In this document: positions 16,960-26,992 of the stretch, piece after piece
Layout: every line of letters begins with the position of its first letter
Numbering within the stretch: position 1 is the stretch's first letter
NCBI RefSeq assembly: GCF_024612015.1
Contig: NZ_CP102512.1
Span: 6,944,001 to 7,008,000, forward strand
DNA length: 64,000 nt
DNA from: Streptomyces sp. CA-210063
Lineage (GTDB): Bacteria > Actinomycetota > Actinomycetes > Streptomycetales > Streptomycetaceae
Reading direction: 5' to 3'
Notes under the pieces: model-generated
What the model saw: only the letters and a program-made list of their open reading frames with translations
Database searches by the model: none
What the model was told of the DNA's origin: nothing
Position numbers and translations under genes: made by a program

Positions 16960-19900
16960 AACGGTGTGGACCCGTCCTCCGCGACGATGCTCCACAGATG
17001 GTCGGCGGTGCCGTTGTCGTCCCACTGCAGGGCCTGCGCCCCGGACGACTTGGACATTCCGTCGATGCCCAGCACCAGCCCGCTGTTCTTGTTGACGAGC
17101 TTGGCGTAGCCGCCCCCGGCGTCCACCACGGACCACAGATGGTCGGCGGTGAGCGTGTCACCCCACTGCAACGCCGTCGCACCGGCGGTCGTGGAGGCGC
17201 CGCTGATGCCGAGCACCCGCCCGCTGTGGGTGTTGAAGATCTTGTAGTAGCCGTTCTCGGCCGGGGCGATCTTCCACCAGTGGTTGGCGGTGCTGTCGGT
17301 GGTCTGCTGCTGTACGGCGCCTCCGGGGGCGATCGAGGAGCCGGCGACACCGAGCTCCAGGTTGCTGTTCTTGTTGGTGATCTTCACCCGTGGTGTCTCC
17401 GGGTACCAGGACTCCAGCTCGGTGACGCCGACGAACTTGCCCGCCTGCGGGGTGAAGACGACCCGGAACTGCGAGGTCGTGATCGTCGGGAAGGTGACCT
17501 CGTTGGGGTTGTTGGCGACCGGCGCCGCCGGGCTCTTCGTCTGGCTCGGGACGTTCACCCACGCGCCGTCCTTGAGGTACTGGACGGTGTAGCTCGCCGG
17601 GACGCGGATGTTCGCGCCGTCGTCGTAGGTGTAGAACTTCACCTCGTTGATCTTGCGCGGCGCGCCGAAGTCGACGCCGAGGTGGTCGGTGGCGTTCGGT
17701 GAGCCGGAGTTGGTCCACCGGTCGTCGGGGATCTTGTCGTAGCGGATCCAGCCATCCGTCGCCCGCAGCGGGGCGTCGAAGGTGGTCGGCTTGCAGGTCT
17801 GGCCGCTGTGGCAGTGCGGGCCGTTGGAGACGGTGTTGGTGTAGGAGGCGAAGGCCTTCGGGTAGGGCTGGGTGATGGCGCGGCCCAGCCAGTCCTGCTC
17901 GGCGGTGAGCGGGTTGGCCGCCACGTTCATCATCCGCGCGGGCTGCGCCGGGGTGACGGGGGCGGCCACGTTCACGGTGGTGTTGCCGGCGGTCGAGGAC
18001 TGGTGGATGCGCTGGCCGTCCTGGAAGACCTGCAGGCCGCTGCCCTTGCCGTAGTGCGAGCCGTCCCGGTCCCAGCGGATCGAGAGGGTGTGCCCGTGGT
18101 AGGGCACGTTCTCCACCGCGAAGTAGTCCCAGCCGGACGGGATCAGCGGCTTCAGCACCAGCGTGTTGCCCGCCTGCGGCTTGATGCCCAGCAGACCGGT
18201 GAGCACCAGGTCGTTGAAGCTGGAGTGGTTGTAGTGCTCGCTGAAGTTGAACCCGTCGTAGATCCACTCGCCGGTGTCACCGTTGGCGGCCTCGGCGACG
18301 TAGGGCTTGCCGTCCTTGTGCTGGAGGTCGGCGAACTGGGCCAGCATCGTCTGGTAGTCGGCCTTGGTGACGAAGTTCTGCGCGGGGTAGTCCTGGAGCA
18401 GGTTGGCGAGGCCGGTCAGGATCTGGCTGGTCTGGTAGGGCCAGCTCGGGCCGTTCCAGTGGCAGCAGTTGGCGTCGTCGCGCTTCTGCTCGGCGGGGAT
18501 CGCCTCGTAGTTGAAGTACGGGTTCGCGGTGATCCGGTCGAGCTCGGCGAAGCCCGTTCCCTTGGCGAACTTCAGCGTGTTGGCCCCGGCCTTCATCGGG
18601 ACCTGCACGGTGACGGACTTCGACTCCGAGAACTGGCCCCAGCTGCCGCCCAGGGCGTAGCTGACGGTGAGCGGGTTGGCGGTGTCGCCGTTCACGACGA
18701 CCTTGTGGGTCGACGTGGCGGAGGTGGCGTTGGCGTAGTGCACGGTCACCGGGTACGTGCCGGTGCCGGGCGCGTCCACGGTGAAGGTGACGGAGCTGTC
18801 GTCGAAGTCGATCTGCCCGACGTACTTGCCGTTGGAGGCCGTCGAGGAGTTCTGGGTGTTCGCATGGACGACGGTGGCCTGCTCGGCCTCGAAGTCGTGC
18901 ACCCGCTCCAGCGTCGTGGGCCCGAACGGCGCCTTGAACCGCTTGGAGTCGGTCAGGTACTTCCACGCCGAGGAGTACTGCGCGTCCGGCAGGTTGAACG
19001 CCCAGGGGGCGAAGCCCATGGCCTCGCGCCAGGTCGTCCTGGTCTGCTTCAGGGTGCCGTTGGTGCTGTCCGTGTTGTAGACCTGCATGAAGAAGTCGCG
19101 CTGCGGGTCCCACAGCGAGTTCTGCACGGCGGCCTTGAGCTGCGCGGCCTTGGCGTCGTACTCGTTCGCGGTCGCCGTGTCGCCGTTCAGCGTGGAAATC
19201 CTGCTGATCGCCTGGGCGGCGCTGAACATGTACGCGTTGATCGTGGGCCGGAAGCCACGGCCGCCGCTGAACCAGTTGCTGCTCTTCATCGACGTCTCGG
19301 TGTACTCCGTGGCGTCGGACAGCGGGGTCTGGTGGTACAGGTCGCTGGTGGACTGCGTGCCGTTGACCGTGATGTCGGTGGTGAAGTTCGAGTCCCACCG
19401 CTTGTACAGCGCGATGAGGTGGGGGAGCGCGGACTTGATCTGCGCGGCGTCCCCGGTGACGAGGTAGCGCTGGTACGCGGCGCTGGTGATCCACTCGCTG
19501 AAGTTCCGCGCGCCCGAGTTGCCCGCCCCGCGCAGCCAGAAGTCCAGGTAGTCGCCCGCGTAGTCGCGGTTGTGCAGCCAGCGCCCGTCCAGCAGGTGAT
19601 AGCCGGTGGCGTCCGGGAGCGCGGTGTACGGGTTCCCCGCGTAGCCGATCGGCACGTCGTACTCCGTCGACACGTACCCGGTGCCCGGCACCGTGTAGCG
19701 CAGCGCGCGCTTGAAGGTGCTCCACCGGTAGTAGTAGACGTCGTCGATGTCGTTGTCGGGCGTGTCCAGGAACGGGATGTTGTCCTTGTACCACTTGCGC
19801 TCGTCGAGCTGCTGGGCGGCGAGGATCGCGTCCTTGTCCAGCGCGACCGCGTTGGGGTCGTCGGCGGCTCGGGCCTCGGATGCCCCCGGCCCTGCCGACA

Positions 19901-19973
19901 AGAGGCTGATGGACAACACCGAGCCGCACAGGGCGGCCAGCGCGCGGCTGCGACGTCTGAGGCGGTAACGCAT
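16950..19973 (-). CDS. Secreted multi-domain glycoside hydrolase with CBM and ricin-type lectin domain
   Basis: A 1007-residue exported enzyme. A signal peptide (MRYRLRRRSRALAALCG, cleavage after ARA) leads to an (alpha/alpha)6-barrel catalytic part of the MGH1/GH63-like kind (WLHNRDYAGDYLDFWLRGAG; CCHWNGPSWPYQTSQ), interrupted at about 350-475 by a CBM6/35-like beta-sandwich (ATVVHANTQNSSTASNGKYV). A discoidin-like F5/8 type C domain (about 725-865) and a ricin-type beta-trefoil (about 870-1005, three KITNKNSN/YKIFNTHSG/AKLVNKNSG repeats) follow. The exact GH family and sugar are uncertain. The ATG at 19973 has GGAGG 8 bases upstream. Two TGTTCGAAAT repeats in front suggest carbohydrate-responsive control. 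Confidence 0.82.
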   Translation of the reverse strand: MRYRLRRRSRALAALCGSVLSISLLSAGPGASEARAADDPNAVALDKDAILAAQQLDERKWYKDNIPFLDTPDNDIDDVYYYRWSTFKRALRYTVPGTGYVSTEYDVPIGYAGNPYTALPDATGYHLLDGRWLHNRDYAGDYLDFWLRGAGNSGARNFSEWITSAAYQRYLVTGDAAQIKSALPHLIALYKRWDSNFTTDITVNGTQSTSDLYHQTPLSDATEYTETSMKSSNWFSGGRGFRPTINAYMFSAAQAISRISTLNGDTATANEYDAKAAQLKAAVQNSLWDPQRDFFMQVYNTDSTNGTLKQTRTTWREAMGFAPWAFNLPDAQYSSAWKYLTDSKRFKAPFGPTTLERVHDFEAEQATVVHANTQNSSTASNGKYVGQIDFDDSSVTFTVDAPGTGTYPVTVHYANATSATSTHKVVVNGDTANPLTVSYALGGSWGQFSESKSVTVQVPMKAGANTLKFAKGTGFAELDRITANPYFNYEAIPAEQKRDDANCCHWNGPSWPYQTSQILTGLANLLQDYPAQNFVTKADYQTMLAQFADLQHKDGKPYVAEAANGDTGEWIYDGFNFSEHYNHSSFNDLVLTGLLGIKPQAGNTLVLKPLIPSGWDYFAVENVPYHGHTLSIRWDRDGSHYGKGSGLQVFQDGQRIHQSSTAGNTTVNVAAPVTPAQPARMMNVAANPLTAEQDWLGRAITQPYPKAFASYTNTVSNGPHCHSGQTCKPTTFDAPLRATDGWIRYDKIPDDRWTNSGSPNATDHLGVDFGAPRKINEVKFYTYDDGANIRVPASYTVQYLKDGAWVNVPSQTKSPAAPVANNPNEVTFPTITTSQFRVVFTPQAGKFVGVTELESWYPETPRVKITNKNSNLELGVAGSSIAPGGAVQQQTTDSTANHWWKIAPAENGYYKIFNTHSGRVLGISGASTTAGATALQWGDTLTADHLWSVVDAGGGYAKLVNKNSGLVLGIDGMSKSSGAQALQWDDNGTADHLWSIVAEDGSTPFTS

Positions 19974-20013
19974 AGAGGTGTCCTCCATTGGGCACTCATG
20001 CGGTGGCTCGAAA

Positions 20014-20042
20014 TGTTCGAAATGGCGAACACTGTTCGAAAT
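20014..20042. promoter_or_regulatory. Direct repeat of TGTTCGAAAT upstream of the glycosidase
   Basis: TGTTCGAAAT occurs at 20014-20023 and again at 20033-20042, period 19; each contains the palindrome TTCGAA, and a CTCGAAAT variant precedes them. This is a plausible operator about 40-70 bases before the glycosidase start. Confidence 0.6.
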
Positions 20043-20195
20043 TCTGCGCGACGGTAATGACAGGCCCGAAAGGAAGTCAAGAGGCGCGACAAGAGTGGGT
20101 CAAAGCGGCGCAAGCGGGCGGTGTGCCCACGGCCGGGGCACGGACTCGTGCCAGGGGCGGTCCGCTCTGTCGGACCCCGGCGGTAGCGTCGGATC

Positions 20196-22466
20196 ATGGT
20201 GGCGAATCAGACGGAGGGCGGGGAGCGTCGACTGGCCGTCCTCGAAGGCGTACTGGAGCGGATCACCTACGCCAACGAGGACAACGGCTATACGGTCGCG
20301 CGCGTGGACACCGGCCGTGGCGGCGGTGATCTGCTCACGGTCGTCGGCGCGCTCCTCGGCGCCCAGGTCGGCGAGTCCCTGCGCATGGAGGGCCGCTGGG
20401 GCTCCCATCCGCAGTACGGCAAGCAGTTCACCGTGGAGAACTACACGACGGTCCTGCCCGCCACCGTCCAGGGCATCCGCCGCTATCTCGGATCCGGCCT
20501 GGTCAAGGGCATCGGCCCCATCTTCGCCGACCGGATCACCCAGCACTTCGGCCTGGACACCCTGAAGATCATCGAGGAGGAGCCCAAGCGCCTCATCGAG
20601 GTCCCCGGCCTCGGCCCGAAGCGCACCAAGAAGATCGCCGATGCCTGGGAGGAACAGAAGGCGATCAAGGAGGTCATGCTCTTCCTCCAGACGGTGGAGG
20701 TGTCCACGTCCATCGCCGTGCGCATCTACAAGAAGTACGGCGACGCGTCGATCTCCATCGTGAAGAACCAGCCGTACCGCCTCGCCTCGGACGTCTGGGG
20801 CATCGGCTTCCTCACCGCCGACAAGATCGCCCAGTCCGTCGGCATCCCGCACGACAGCCCGGAGCGCGTCAAGGCGGGTCTCCAGTACGCCCTGTCGCAG
20901 GCCACCGACCAGGGCAACTGCTACCTCCCGGAGGAGCGGCTGATCGCCGACGCGGTCAAGCTCCTCCAGGTCGACACGGGCCTCGTCATCGAGTGCCTGG
21001 CCGAACTCGCCCTGCCCGACGAGGACTCCGGCGAACCCGGTGTCGTCCGGGAGAAGGTCCCCGGCGAACACGGCGAGCCGGTCACCGCGATCTACCTCGT
21101 CCCCTTCCACCGCGCCGAACTCTCCCTCTCCGCCCAGCTGTTGCGCCTCCTGCGCACGGACGAGGACCGCATGCCCGGCTTCCGGGACGTGGCCTGGGAC
21201 AAGGCGCTCGGCTGGCTCAAGGGCCGTACGGGCGCGGAGTTGGCCCCCGAGCAGGAGGCGGCCGTCCGGCTCGCGCTCACCGAGAAGGTGGCCGTCCTGA
21301 CGGGCGGGCCGGGCTGCGGCAAGTCCTTCACCGTCCGCTCGATCGTCGAACTGGCCCGCGCCAAGAAGGCGAAGGTCGTCCTGGCCGCCCCCACCGGCCG
21401 CGCCGCCAAACGCCTCGCCGAACTGACCGGTGCCGACGCCTCCACCGTCCACCGCCTCCTCGAACTGAAGCCCGGCGGTGACGCGGCCTACGACAAGGAC
21501 CGCCCCCTCGACGCCGACCTGGTGGTCGTCGACGAGGCCTCCATGCTCGACCTCCTCCTCGCCAACAAGCTGGTGAAGGCGGTGCCTCCGGGGGCGCACC
21601 TGCTGTTCGTCGGGGACGTCGACCAACTGCCCAGCGTCGGCGCCGGCGAGGTCCTCCGCGACCTGCTGGCCGACAACAGCCCCATCCCGGCCGTCCGCCT
21701 GATGAAGGTCTTCCGCCAGGCCCAGCAGTCCGGGGTGGTGACCAACGCGCACCGGATCAACTCCGGGCACCACCCGGTCACCGAGGGCATGAAGGACTTC
21801 TTCCTCTTCGTCGAGGACGACACGGAGGAGGCCGGGCGGCTCACGGTGGATGTGGCGGCCCGTCGTATTCCGGCCAAGTTCGGGCTCGACCCCCGCCGGG
21901 ACGTGCAGGTGCTGGCGCCCATGCACCGGGGGCCGGCGGGCGCGGGCAACCTCAACGGGCTGCTCCAGCAGGCGATCACGCCCGCCCGGCCCGACCTGCC
22001 CGAGAAGCGGTTCGGCGGCCGCGTCTTCCGCGTCGGCGACAAGGTCACCCAGATCCGCAACAACTACGACAAGGGCGAGAACGGCGTCTTCAACGGCACC
22101 GTCGGCGTGGTCACCGCCCTCGATCCGGTCGACCAGCGGCTGACCGTCCGCACCGACGAGGACGAGGAAGTGGCGTACGAGTTCGACGAACTGGACGAGC
22201 TGGCGCACGCCTACGCGGTGACGATCCACCGCTCCCAGGGCAGCGAGTACCCGGCCGTGGTCATCCCCGTCACCACGGGGGCGTGGATGATGCTCCAGCG
22301 CAATCTGCTCTACACAGCGGTGACCCGGGCGAAGAAACTGGTCGTCCTCGTCGGCTCCCGCAAGGCGATCGGCCAGGCGGTGCGCACGGTGTCCGCGGGC
22401 CGGCGGTGCACGGCCCTCGACTTCCGGCTCGCGCCCCGGGCCCTGCAGCCCGCAGGATCGTCATGA
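20196..22466 (+). CDS. recD2: RecD2-like SF1B DNA helicase
   Basis: A 756-residue helicase of the RecD2 class found in bacteria lacking RecBC partners. An N-terminal OB-like region (LERITYANEDNGYTVARVDT) and helix-hairpin-helix block (SGLVKGIGPIFADRITQHFG, VPGLGPKRTKKIADAW) precede the SF1B motor: Walker A GGPGCGKS at 370-377, motif II VVVDEAS at 443-449, VFRQ, and motif VI YTAVTRAKKLVVLVG near the end. It probably unwinds DNA 5'-3' in repair. TAGCGT at 20184-20189 is exactly 6 bases before the ATG, pointing to a leaderless transcript. Two hairpins lie just upstream (20137-20152, 20159-20176). Confidence 0.93.
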   Translation: MVANQTEGGERRLAVLEGVLERITYANEDNGYTVARVDTGRGGGDLLTVVGALLGAQVGESLRMEGRWGSHPQYGKQFTVENYTTVLPATVQGIRRYLGSGLVKGIGPIFADRITQHFGLDTLKIIEEEPKRLIEVPGLGPKRTKKIADAWEEQKAIKEVMLFLQTVEVSTSIAVRIYKKYGDASISIVKNQPYRLASDVWGIGFLTADKIAQSVGIPHDSPERVKAGLQYALSQATDQGNCYLPEERLIADAVKLLQVDTGLVIECLAELALPDEDSGEPGVVREKVPGEHGEPVTAIYLVPFHRAELSLSAQLLRLLRTDEDRMPGFRDVAWDKALGWLKGRTGAELAPEQEAAVRLALTEKVAVLTGGPGCGKSFTVRSIVELARAKKAKVVLAAPTGRAAKRLAELTGADASTVHRLLELKPGGDAAYDKDRPLDADLVVVDEASMLDLLLANKLVKAVPPGAHLLFVGDVDQLPSVGAGEVLRDLLADNSPIPAVRLMKVFRQAQQSGVVTNAHRINSGHHPVTEGMKDFFLFVEDDTEEAGRLTVDVAARRIPAKFGLDPRRDVQVLAPMHRGPAGAGNLNGLLQQAITPARPDLPEKRFGGRVFRVGDKVTQIRNNYDKGENGVFNGTVGVVTALDPVDQRLTVRTDEDEEVAYEFDELDELAHAYAVTIHRSQGSEYPAVVIPVTTGAWMMLQRNLLYTAVTRAKKLVVLVGSRKAIGQAVRTVSAGRRCTALDFRLAPRALQPAGSS

Positions 22467-22503
22467 GGACCCTCTCGCGACGCCTCGGCGACACGTGAGT
22501 GAA

Positions 22504-22519
22504 ATTTGATCGATCAAAT
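22504..22519. promoter_or_regulatory. Perfect 16-base palindrome upstream of citrate synthase
   Basis: ATTTGATCGATCAAAT is a perfect palindrome, AT-rich against the background, 188 bases before the citrate synthase start and 38 bases after recD2. It looks like a dimeric repressor site. Confidence 0.6.
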
Positions 22520-22706
22520 GAGTCGTAAAGGTCACACAGCCCTTCCAGATGTCGAACGGAGGGGGCAGGATGAGCAAGTTGGCGGCACTCAGTGCCGCCG
22601 ATAGGCCCGATGGTCGACCCCGAGTGCACTCTCCTGAGCCAATTGGGGGATGGTAGAGACAGTCAGGGCACCTCGAAGATGAGGCACTACGTCGGTGAGG
22701 GAAGAC

Positions 22707-23996
22707 GTGAGCGACAACTCTGTAGTACTGCGGTACGGCGACGGCGAGTACACCTACCCGGTGATCGACAGCACCGTCGGCGACAAGGGCTTCGACATCG
22801 GGAAGCTCCGGGCCCAGACCGGTCTGGTCACCCTGGACAGCGGATACGGCAACACCGCTGCTTATAAATCCGCCATCACCTATCTCGACGGCGAGCAGGG
22901 CATCCTGCGCTACCGCGGCTACCCGATCGAGCAGCTGGCCGAGCGCTCCACCTTCCTTGAGGTGGCGTACCTGCTCATCAACGGTGAGCTTCCGACCGTG
23001 GACGAGCTCTCCACTTTCCAGGGCGACATCACGCAGCACACCCTGCTGCACGAGGACGTCAAGAACTTCTACCGGGGCTTCCCGCGTGACGCCCACCCGA
23101 TGGCGATGCTGTCCTCCGTGGTCAGCGCCCTGTCGACGTTCTACCAGGACAGCCACAACCCGTTCGACGAGCGGCAGCGCAACCTCTCCACGATCCGCCT
23201 GCTCGCCAAGCTGCCGACCATCGCGGCGTACGCGTACAAGAAGTCGATCGGTCACCCGTTCGTCTACCCGCGCAACGACCTCGGTTACGTCGAGAACTTC
23301 CTGCGCATGACCTTCTCGGTCCCGGCCCAGGAGTACGACCTCGACCCGGTCGTCGTCTCCGCGCTCGACAAGCTGCTGATCCTGCACGCGGACCACGAGC
23401 AGAACTGTTCGACCTCCACGGTCCGCCTGGTCGGCTCCTCGCAGGCGAACATGTTCGCCTCGATCTCCGCGGGTATCTCCGCGCTCTGGGGCCCGCTGCA
23501 CGGCGGCGCCAACCAGTCCGTCCTGGAGATGCTGGAGGGCATCCAGGCGAACGGCGGCGACGTCGACTCCTTCATCCGCAAGGTGAAGAACAAGGAGGAC
23601 GGCGTCCGCCTGATGGGCTTCGGCCACCGGGTGTACAAGTCCTTCGACCCGCGCGCCAAGATCATCAAGGCCGCCGCGCACGACGTCCTCTCCGCGCTCG
23701 GCAAGTCCGACGAGCTGCTGGACATCGCGCTGAAGCTGGAGGAGCACGCGCTCTCCGACGACTACTTCGTCTCGCGCAACCTCTACCCGAACGTGGACTT
23801 CTACACGGGTCTGATCTACCGCGCCATGGGCTTCCCGACCGAGATGTTCACGGTCCTCTTCGCCCTCGGCCGCCTGCCGGGCTGGATCGCCCAGTGGCAC
23901 GAGATGATCAAGGAGCCGGGCTCCCGCATCGGCCGCCCGCGCCAGATCTACACGGGTGTCGTCGAGCGCGACTTCGTGCCGGTCGAGGCGCGTTAG
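22707..23996 (+). CDS. gltA: Citrate synthase
   Basis: A 429-residue type II (hexameric) citrate synthase, condensing oxaloacetate and acetyl-CoA at the entry of the TCA cycle. Features: N-terminal LRYGDGEYTYPVIDSTVG, active-site HADHEQNCSTSTVRLVGSSQ, LHGGANQSVLEML, and FGHRVYKSFDPRAKI with the catalytic Asp region following. I choose the GTG at 22707 (SDNSVVLRYG follows), with GTGAGG 6 bases upstream; a GTG at 22695 would add four residues. Length is normal. It is a single-gene unit, with a long non-coding stretch after it. Confidence 0.95.
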   Translation: MSDNSVVLRYGDGEYTYPVIDSTVGDKGFDIGKLRAQTGLVTLDSGYGNTAAYKSAITYLDGEQGILRYRGYPIEQLAERSTFLEVAYLLINGELPTVDELSTFQGDITQHTLLHEDVKNFYRGFPRDAHPMAMLSSVVSALSTFYQDSHNPFDERQRNLSTIRLLAKLPTIAAYAYKKSIGHPFVYPRNDLGYVENFLRMTFSVPAQEYDLDPVVVSALDKLLILHADHEQNCSTSTVRLVGSSQANMFASISAGISALWGPLHGGANQSVLEMLEGIQANGGDVDSFIRKVKNKEDGVRLMGFGHRVYKSFDPRAKIIKAAAHDVLSALGKSDELLDIALKLEEHALSDDYFVSRNLYPNVDFYTGLIYRAMGFPTEMFTVLFALGRLPGWIAQWHEMIKEPGSRIGRPRQIYTGVVERDFVPVEAR

Positions 23997-24036
23997 CTCC
24001 GCTGGTAGGGCCGAGTTCGTCTGCGGGTGTGTGGGG

Positions 24037-24063
24037 GCTGGTCGCGCAGTTCCCCGCGCCCCT
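24037..24063 (+). repeat. Dispersed repeat A, copy 1
   Basis: The 27 bases beginning GCTGGTCGCGCAG and ending CCGCGCCCCT recur in reverse at 30617-30643 with one mismatch. Both copies lie in intergenic DNA downstream of genes. Confidence 0.85.
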
Positions 24064-24185
24064 TTCGGGCCTTCGGCCCTCAATCGGGCCGCCACTCCTT
24101 CCGGCAACCGGGCCGTGACCCCTTCGGGTCGCGGCCCTCTTGCGGTCCCGGGGCCTCTTGCGGGTCGCGGGCCCTCATGCGCATA

Positions 24186-24480
24186 GAAGAAGGCGCCCTG
24201 CAACGCTGGTCCCCCCACGGGCCGGCGAGCAGGGCGCCTTCCCATGTCCCGGTGCGGATTCCCCCCACGGGATCCGGCCGGGCGTCTGGTGGGCCAGCGC
24301 CTGAATCGCTGGGCAGAACGAGCAGAACTCGTCGTACCACTGTGTTGTGCTGTGTACCTTTTACTGCGGTCTGCCGGGACGCGTACGTACGGGAGGGCCG
24401 CTCAAAGCTCCCCGGTGCACGTGCCCCGGCAACGCAATTCCGGGAACGTCCCCCAAGACATCCCCAGATGCCAGTCACGC
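24186..24480 (-). ncRNA. Possible minus-strand small RNA (end defined by hairpin)
   Basis: Read on the minus strand, the 13-base-pair hairpin at 24189-24241 is followed by TTCTTCT, the form of an intrinsic terminator, yet no gene lies upstream on that strand until copA is already terminated 450 bases earlier. The intervening DNA is less GC-rich than coding DNA. The 5' end is a guess. It may instead be the copA 3' UTR. Confidence 0.35.
24189..24241 (-). terminator. 13-bp hairpin followed by T-rich tail (minus strand)
   Basis: Arms 24189-24201 and 24229-24241 (GAAGGCGCCCTGC and its complement) are perfect, with a 27-base loop. Only on the minus strand is a T-rich tail present. It can also slow transcription arriving from citrate synthase. 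Confidence 0.65.
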
Positions 24481-24696
24481 CCCCCAAGACGCTTCTGACA
24501 TCGCCAACTTAGACTCACGAACCCCTTCGGTGGTTACGTTCCCGTCACTGTGATCTGCGTCTCTTGCCATATGTCCTGAAGATGCGCAAGAGACCCGATA
24601 CGGCGATCGAGACCCCAGCGTAAGGATGATGCGTGAGCCTTGTGAAGAGCTTATGTGAGGCTACTTCCGGACTCTAGAGGCACTTTTGCCCGGCGG

Positions 24697-26958
24697 TCAT
24701 GAAAATGTCCTGAGTCGCAAGCTGTTCGTTACCACGAATACGGACGAAAAGGCCATTGCGGCCCCCGCGATCATCGGGTTCAGCAGCCCGGCGGCGGCCA
24801 GCGGCAGCGCGGCCAGGTTGTATCCGAACGCCCAGGCCAGATTGCCCTTGATGGTGGCCAGGGTCCGCCGCGACAGCCGGATGGCGTCGGCGGCCACCCT
24901 CAGGTCCCCGCGGACAAGCGTCAGATCGCCCGCCTCGATCGCCGCGTCCGTCCCCGTGCCCATGGCGAGCCCCAGGTCGGCCACGGCCAGCGCGGCCGCG
25001 TCGTTCACCCCGTCCCCGACCATCGCGACCGTACGGCCCTCACGCTGGAGCCGGCGGACGACGTCGACCTTGTCCTGCGGCAGCACCTCGGCGATCACGT
25101 GCTCGGGGGAGACGCCGACCGCCGCGGCCACGGACCGGGCCACCCGCTCGTTGTCCCCCGTCAGCAGCACCGGTGTGAGCCCGAGCGCCCGCAGCCGCCG
25201 CACGGCCTCGGCGCTGGTCTCCTTGATCGCGTCGGCGACCGTGACGACACCGAGTGCCACCCCGTCGCGGGCGACCACGACCGCCGTGTGCCCCTCGTGC
25301 TCGGCGGTCTTCTTCGCGCTCTCCAGGGCCTCGGGGAGCGGGCCGTCGAGGATCCGGCCCACCTGGACCTCGTAGCCCCCCACGAGGCCGCGTACGCCCT
25401 TGCCCGGCAGGTTCTCGAAGCGCTCGACGGCGGGCAGTGCGCCGAGGCGGTCCTCGGCGCCCGCGGCGATCGCCCGGCCGACCGGGTGTTCGGAGGCGTG
25501 TTCGACGGCGCCCGCGAGACGCAGGACGTCCTCTTCGAGGGCGTCCTCGGCGGCGTACACCTTCCGGAGGGTCATCCGGCCGGTGGTGACGGTGCCGGTC
25601 TTGTCCAGGACGACGGTGTCGACGCGGCGGGTGGACTCCAGGACCTCGGGGCCCTTGATGAGGATGCCGAGCTGGGCGCCGCGGCCCGTGCCGACCAGCA
25701 GGGCGGTCGGGGTGGCGAGGCCGAGCGCGCAGGGGCAGGCGATGATCAGGACCGCGACGGCCGCCGTGAAGGCGGCGGTGGTGTCGTCCGTGACGCCGAG
25801 CCAGGCGCCGAAGGTGGCGACCGCGACGAGGAGGACGGCCGGGACGAAGACGGCGGAGATCCGGTCGGCGAGCCGCTGCACCTCCGCCTTGCCGTTCTGC
25901 GCGTCCTCCACCAGCCGCGCCATCCGCGCCAGCTGGGTGTCCGCGCCGATCCGGGTCGCCTCGACGACGAGCCGGCCCCCGGCGTTCACGGTCGCGCCCG
26001 TGACGCCGTCCCCGACGGCCACGTCCACCGGTACCGACTCGCCGGTCAGCATGGACGCGTCGACGGCGGAGGAACCCTCGACGACGGTCCCGTCGGTGGC
26101 GAACTTCTCCCCGGGCCGTACGACGAAACGGTCGCCGACCGCGAGCCGCCCGACCGGGATCCGCACTTCACGCCCCTGGCGGAGCACCGAGACGTCCTTG
26201 GCGCCCAGCTTCAGCAGCGCCCTGAGCGCGGCGCCCGCGCGGCGCTTGGAGCGGGCCTCCAGATAGCGGCCCAGCAGGATGAACGCGACGACGCCGGCGG
26301 CCACTTCGAGGTAGATCGTCGACGAGCCCGTCGTACGGGCCACCGAGAACTCGAAGCCGTGCCGCATCCCCGGCATGCCCGCGTGTCCCCAGAACAGGGC
26401 CCACAGGGACCAGCCGAAGGCGGCGAGGGTGCCGACCGAGACGAGTGTGTCCATCGTGGCCGCGCCGTGCCGGAGGTTGGTGAACGCGGCGCGGTGGAAG
26501 GGCAGCCCGCCCCATACGACGACCGGCGCGGCGAGCGTCAGCGAGAGCCACTGCCAGTTGTCGAACTGCAGGGCGGGGATCATGGACATGAGGATCACGG
26601 GCGCGGCGAGCAGCGCCGAGACGGTGAGCCGTTGCCGCAGGGAGACGAGTTCGGAGTCCGCCGCCTCGGCCCCGGCGGGCTCGTCCTGGACGTCCTCCGG
26701 GGGAGCCGGGGGCGGTGGCTCCTCGGCCGTGTAGCCCGTCTTCACCACGGCGGCGATCAGATCGGCCACCTCCACCCCGGCGGGATAGGAGACTTTCGCC
26801 TTCTCCGTCGCGTAGTTCACCGAGGCGGTGACCCCGTCCATGCGATTGAGCTTCTTCTCGACGCGGGCCGCGCAGGAGGCGCAGGTCATCCCGCCGATGG
26901 TCAGCTCGACCTCATGGACGGGGTCGCTTATGGGGGCGACTGCCGTGGTGCTGGTCAT
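24697..26958 (-). CDS. copA: Copper-exporting P1B-type ATPase CopA
   Basis: A 753-residue P-type ATPase that expels Cu(I) from the cytosol. An N-terminal heavy-metal domain carries GMTCASC (23-29). Then come eight transmembrane helices, the actuator TGES (305-308), the transport-site CPC (408-410), the phosphorylation loop DKTGT (452-456) and the C-terminal [10 protein letters not shown] hinge. It follows copZ by 34 bases, and both are downstream of a CsoR-type operator, so copper derepression is expected. Confidence 0.95.
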   Translation of the reverse strand: MTSTTAVAPISDPVHEVELTIGGMTCASCAARVEKKLNRMDGVTASVNYATEKAKVSYPAGVEVADLIAAVVKTGYTAEEPPPPAPPEDVQDEPAGAEAADSELVSLRQRLTVSALLAAPVILMSMIPALQFDNWQWLSLTLAAPVVVWGGLPFHRAAFTNLRHGAATMDTLVSVGTLAAFGWSLWALFWGHAGMPGMRHGFEFSVARTTGSSTIYLEVAAGVVAFILLGRYLEARSKRRAGAALRALLKLGAKDVSVLRQGREVRIPVGRLAVGDRFVVRPGEKFATDGTVVEGSSAVDASMLTGESVPVDVAVGDGVTGATVNAGGRLVVEATRIGADTQLARMARLVEDAQNGKAEVQRLADRISAVFVPAVLLVAVATFGAWLGVTDDTTAAFTAAVAVLIIACPCALGLATPTALLVGTGRGAQLGILIKGPEVLESTRRVDTVVLDKTGTVTTGRMTLRKVYAAEDALEEDVLRLAGAVEHASEHPVGRAIAAGAEDRLGALPAVERFENLPGKGVRGLVGGYEVQVGRILDGPLPEALESAKKTAEHEGHTAVVVARDGVALGVVTVADAIKETSAEAVRRLRALGLTPVLLTGDNERVARSVAAAVGVSPEHVIAEVLPQDKVDVVRRLQREGRTVAMVGDGVNDAAALAVADLGLAMGTGTDAAIEAGDLTLVRGDLRVAADAIRLSRRTLATIKGNLAWAFGYNLAALPLAAAGLLNPMIAGAAMAFSSVFVVTNSLRLRTFS

Positions 26959-26992
26959 GTCCGTGTCCGTGCTGACCTCGTCCGTGCTGACC

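Larger units (their letters stand above)
23997..24696. other. 700-base region without a recognisable gene
   Basis: It holds one copy of a dispersed repeat (24037-24063), several GGGCC-rich short hairpins (24064-24175), a strong hairpin (24189-24241), a stretch of lower GC content from about 24310 to 24690, and a 9-base inverted repeat (24559-24567 / 24586-24594, loop 18). Open frames here lack recognisable protein features. See the possible small RNA entry. Confidence 0.7.

Noticed and set aside
20100..22229. 709-codon minus-strand open frame opposite recD2
   Set aside because: No domain; composition mirrors the antisense of the helicase gene.
24080..24487. Minus-strand 135-codon frame in the region after citrate synthase
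   Set aside because: No recognisable fold or ribosome site, and it ends in GC-rich repeats; treated as non-coding.
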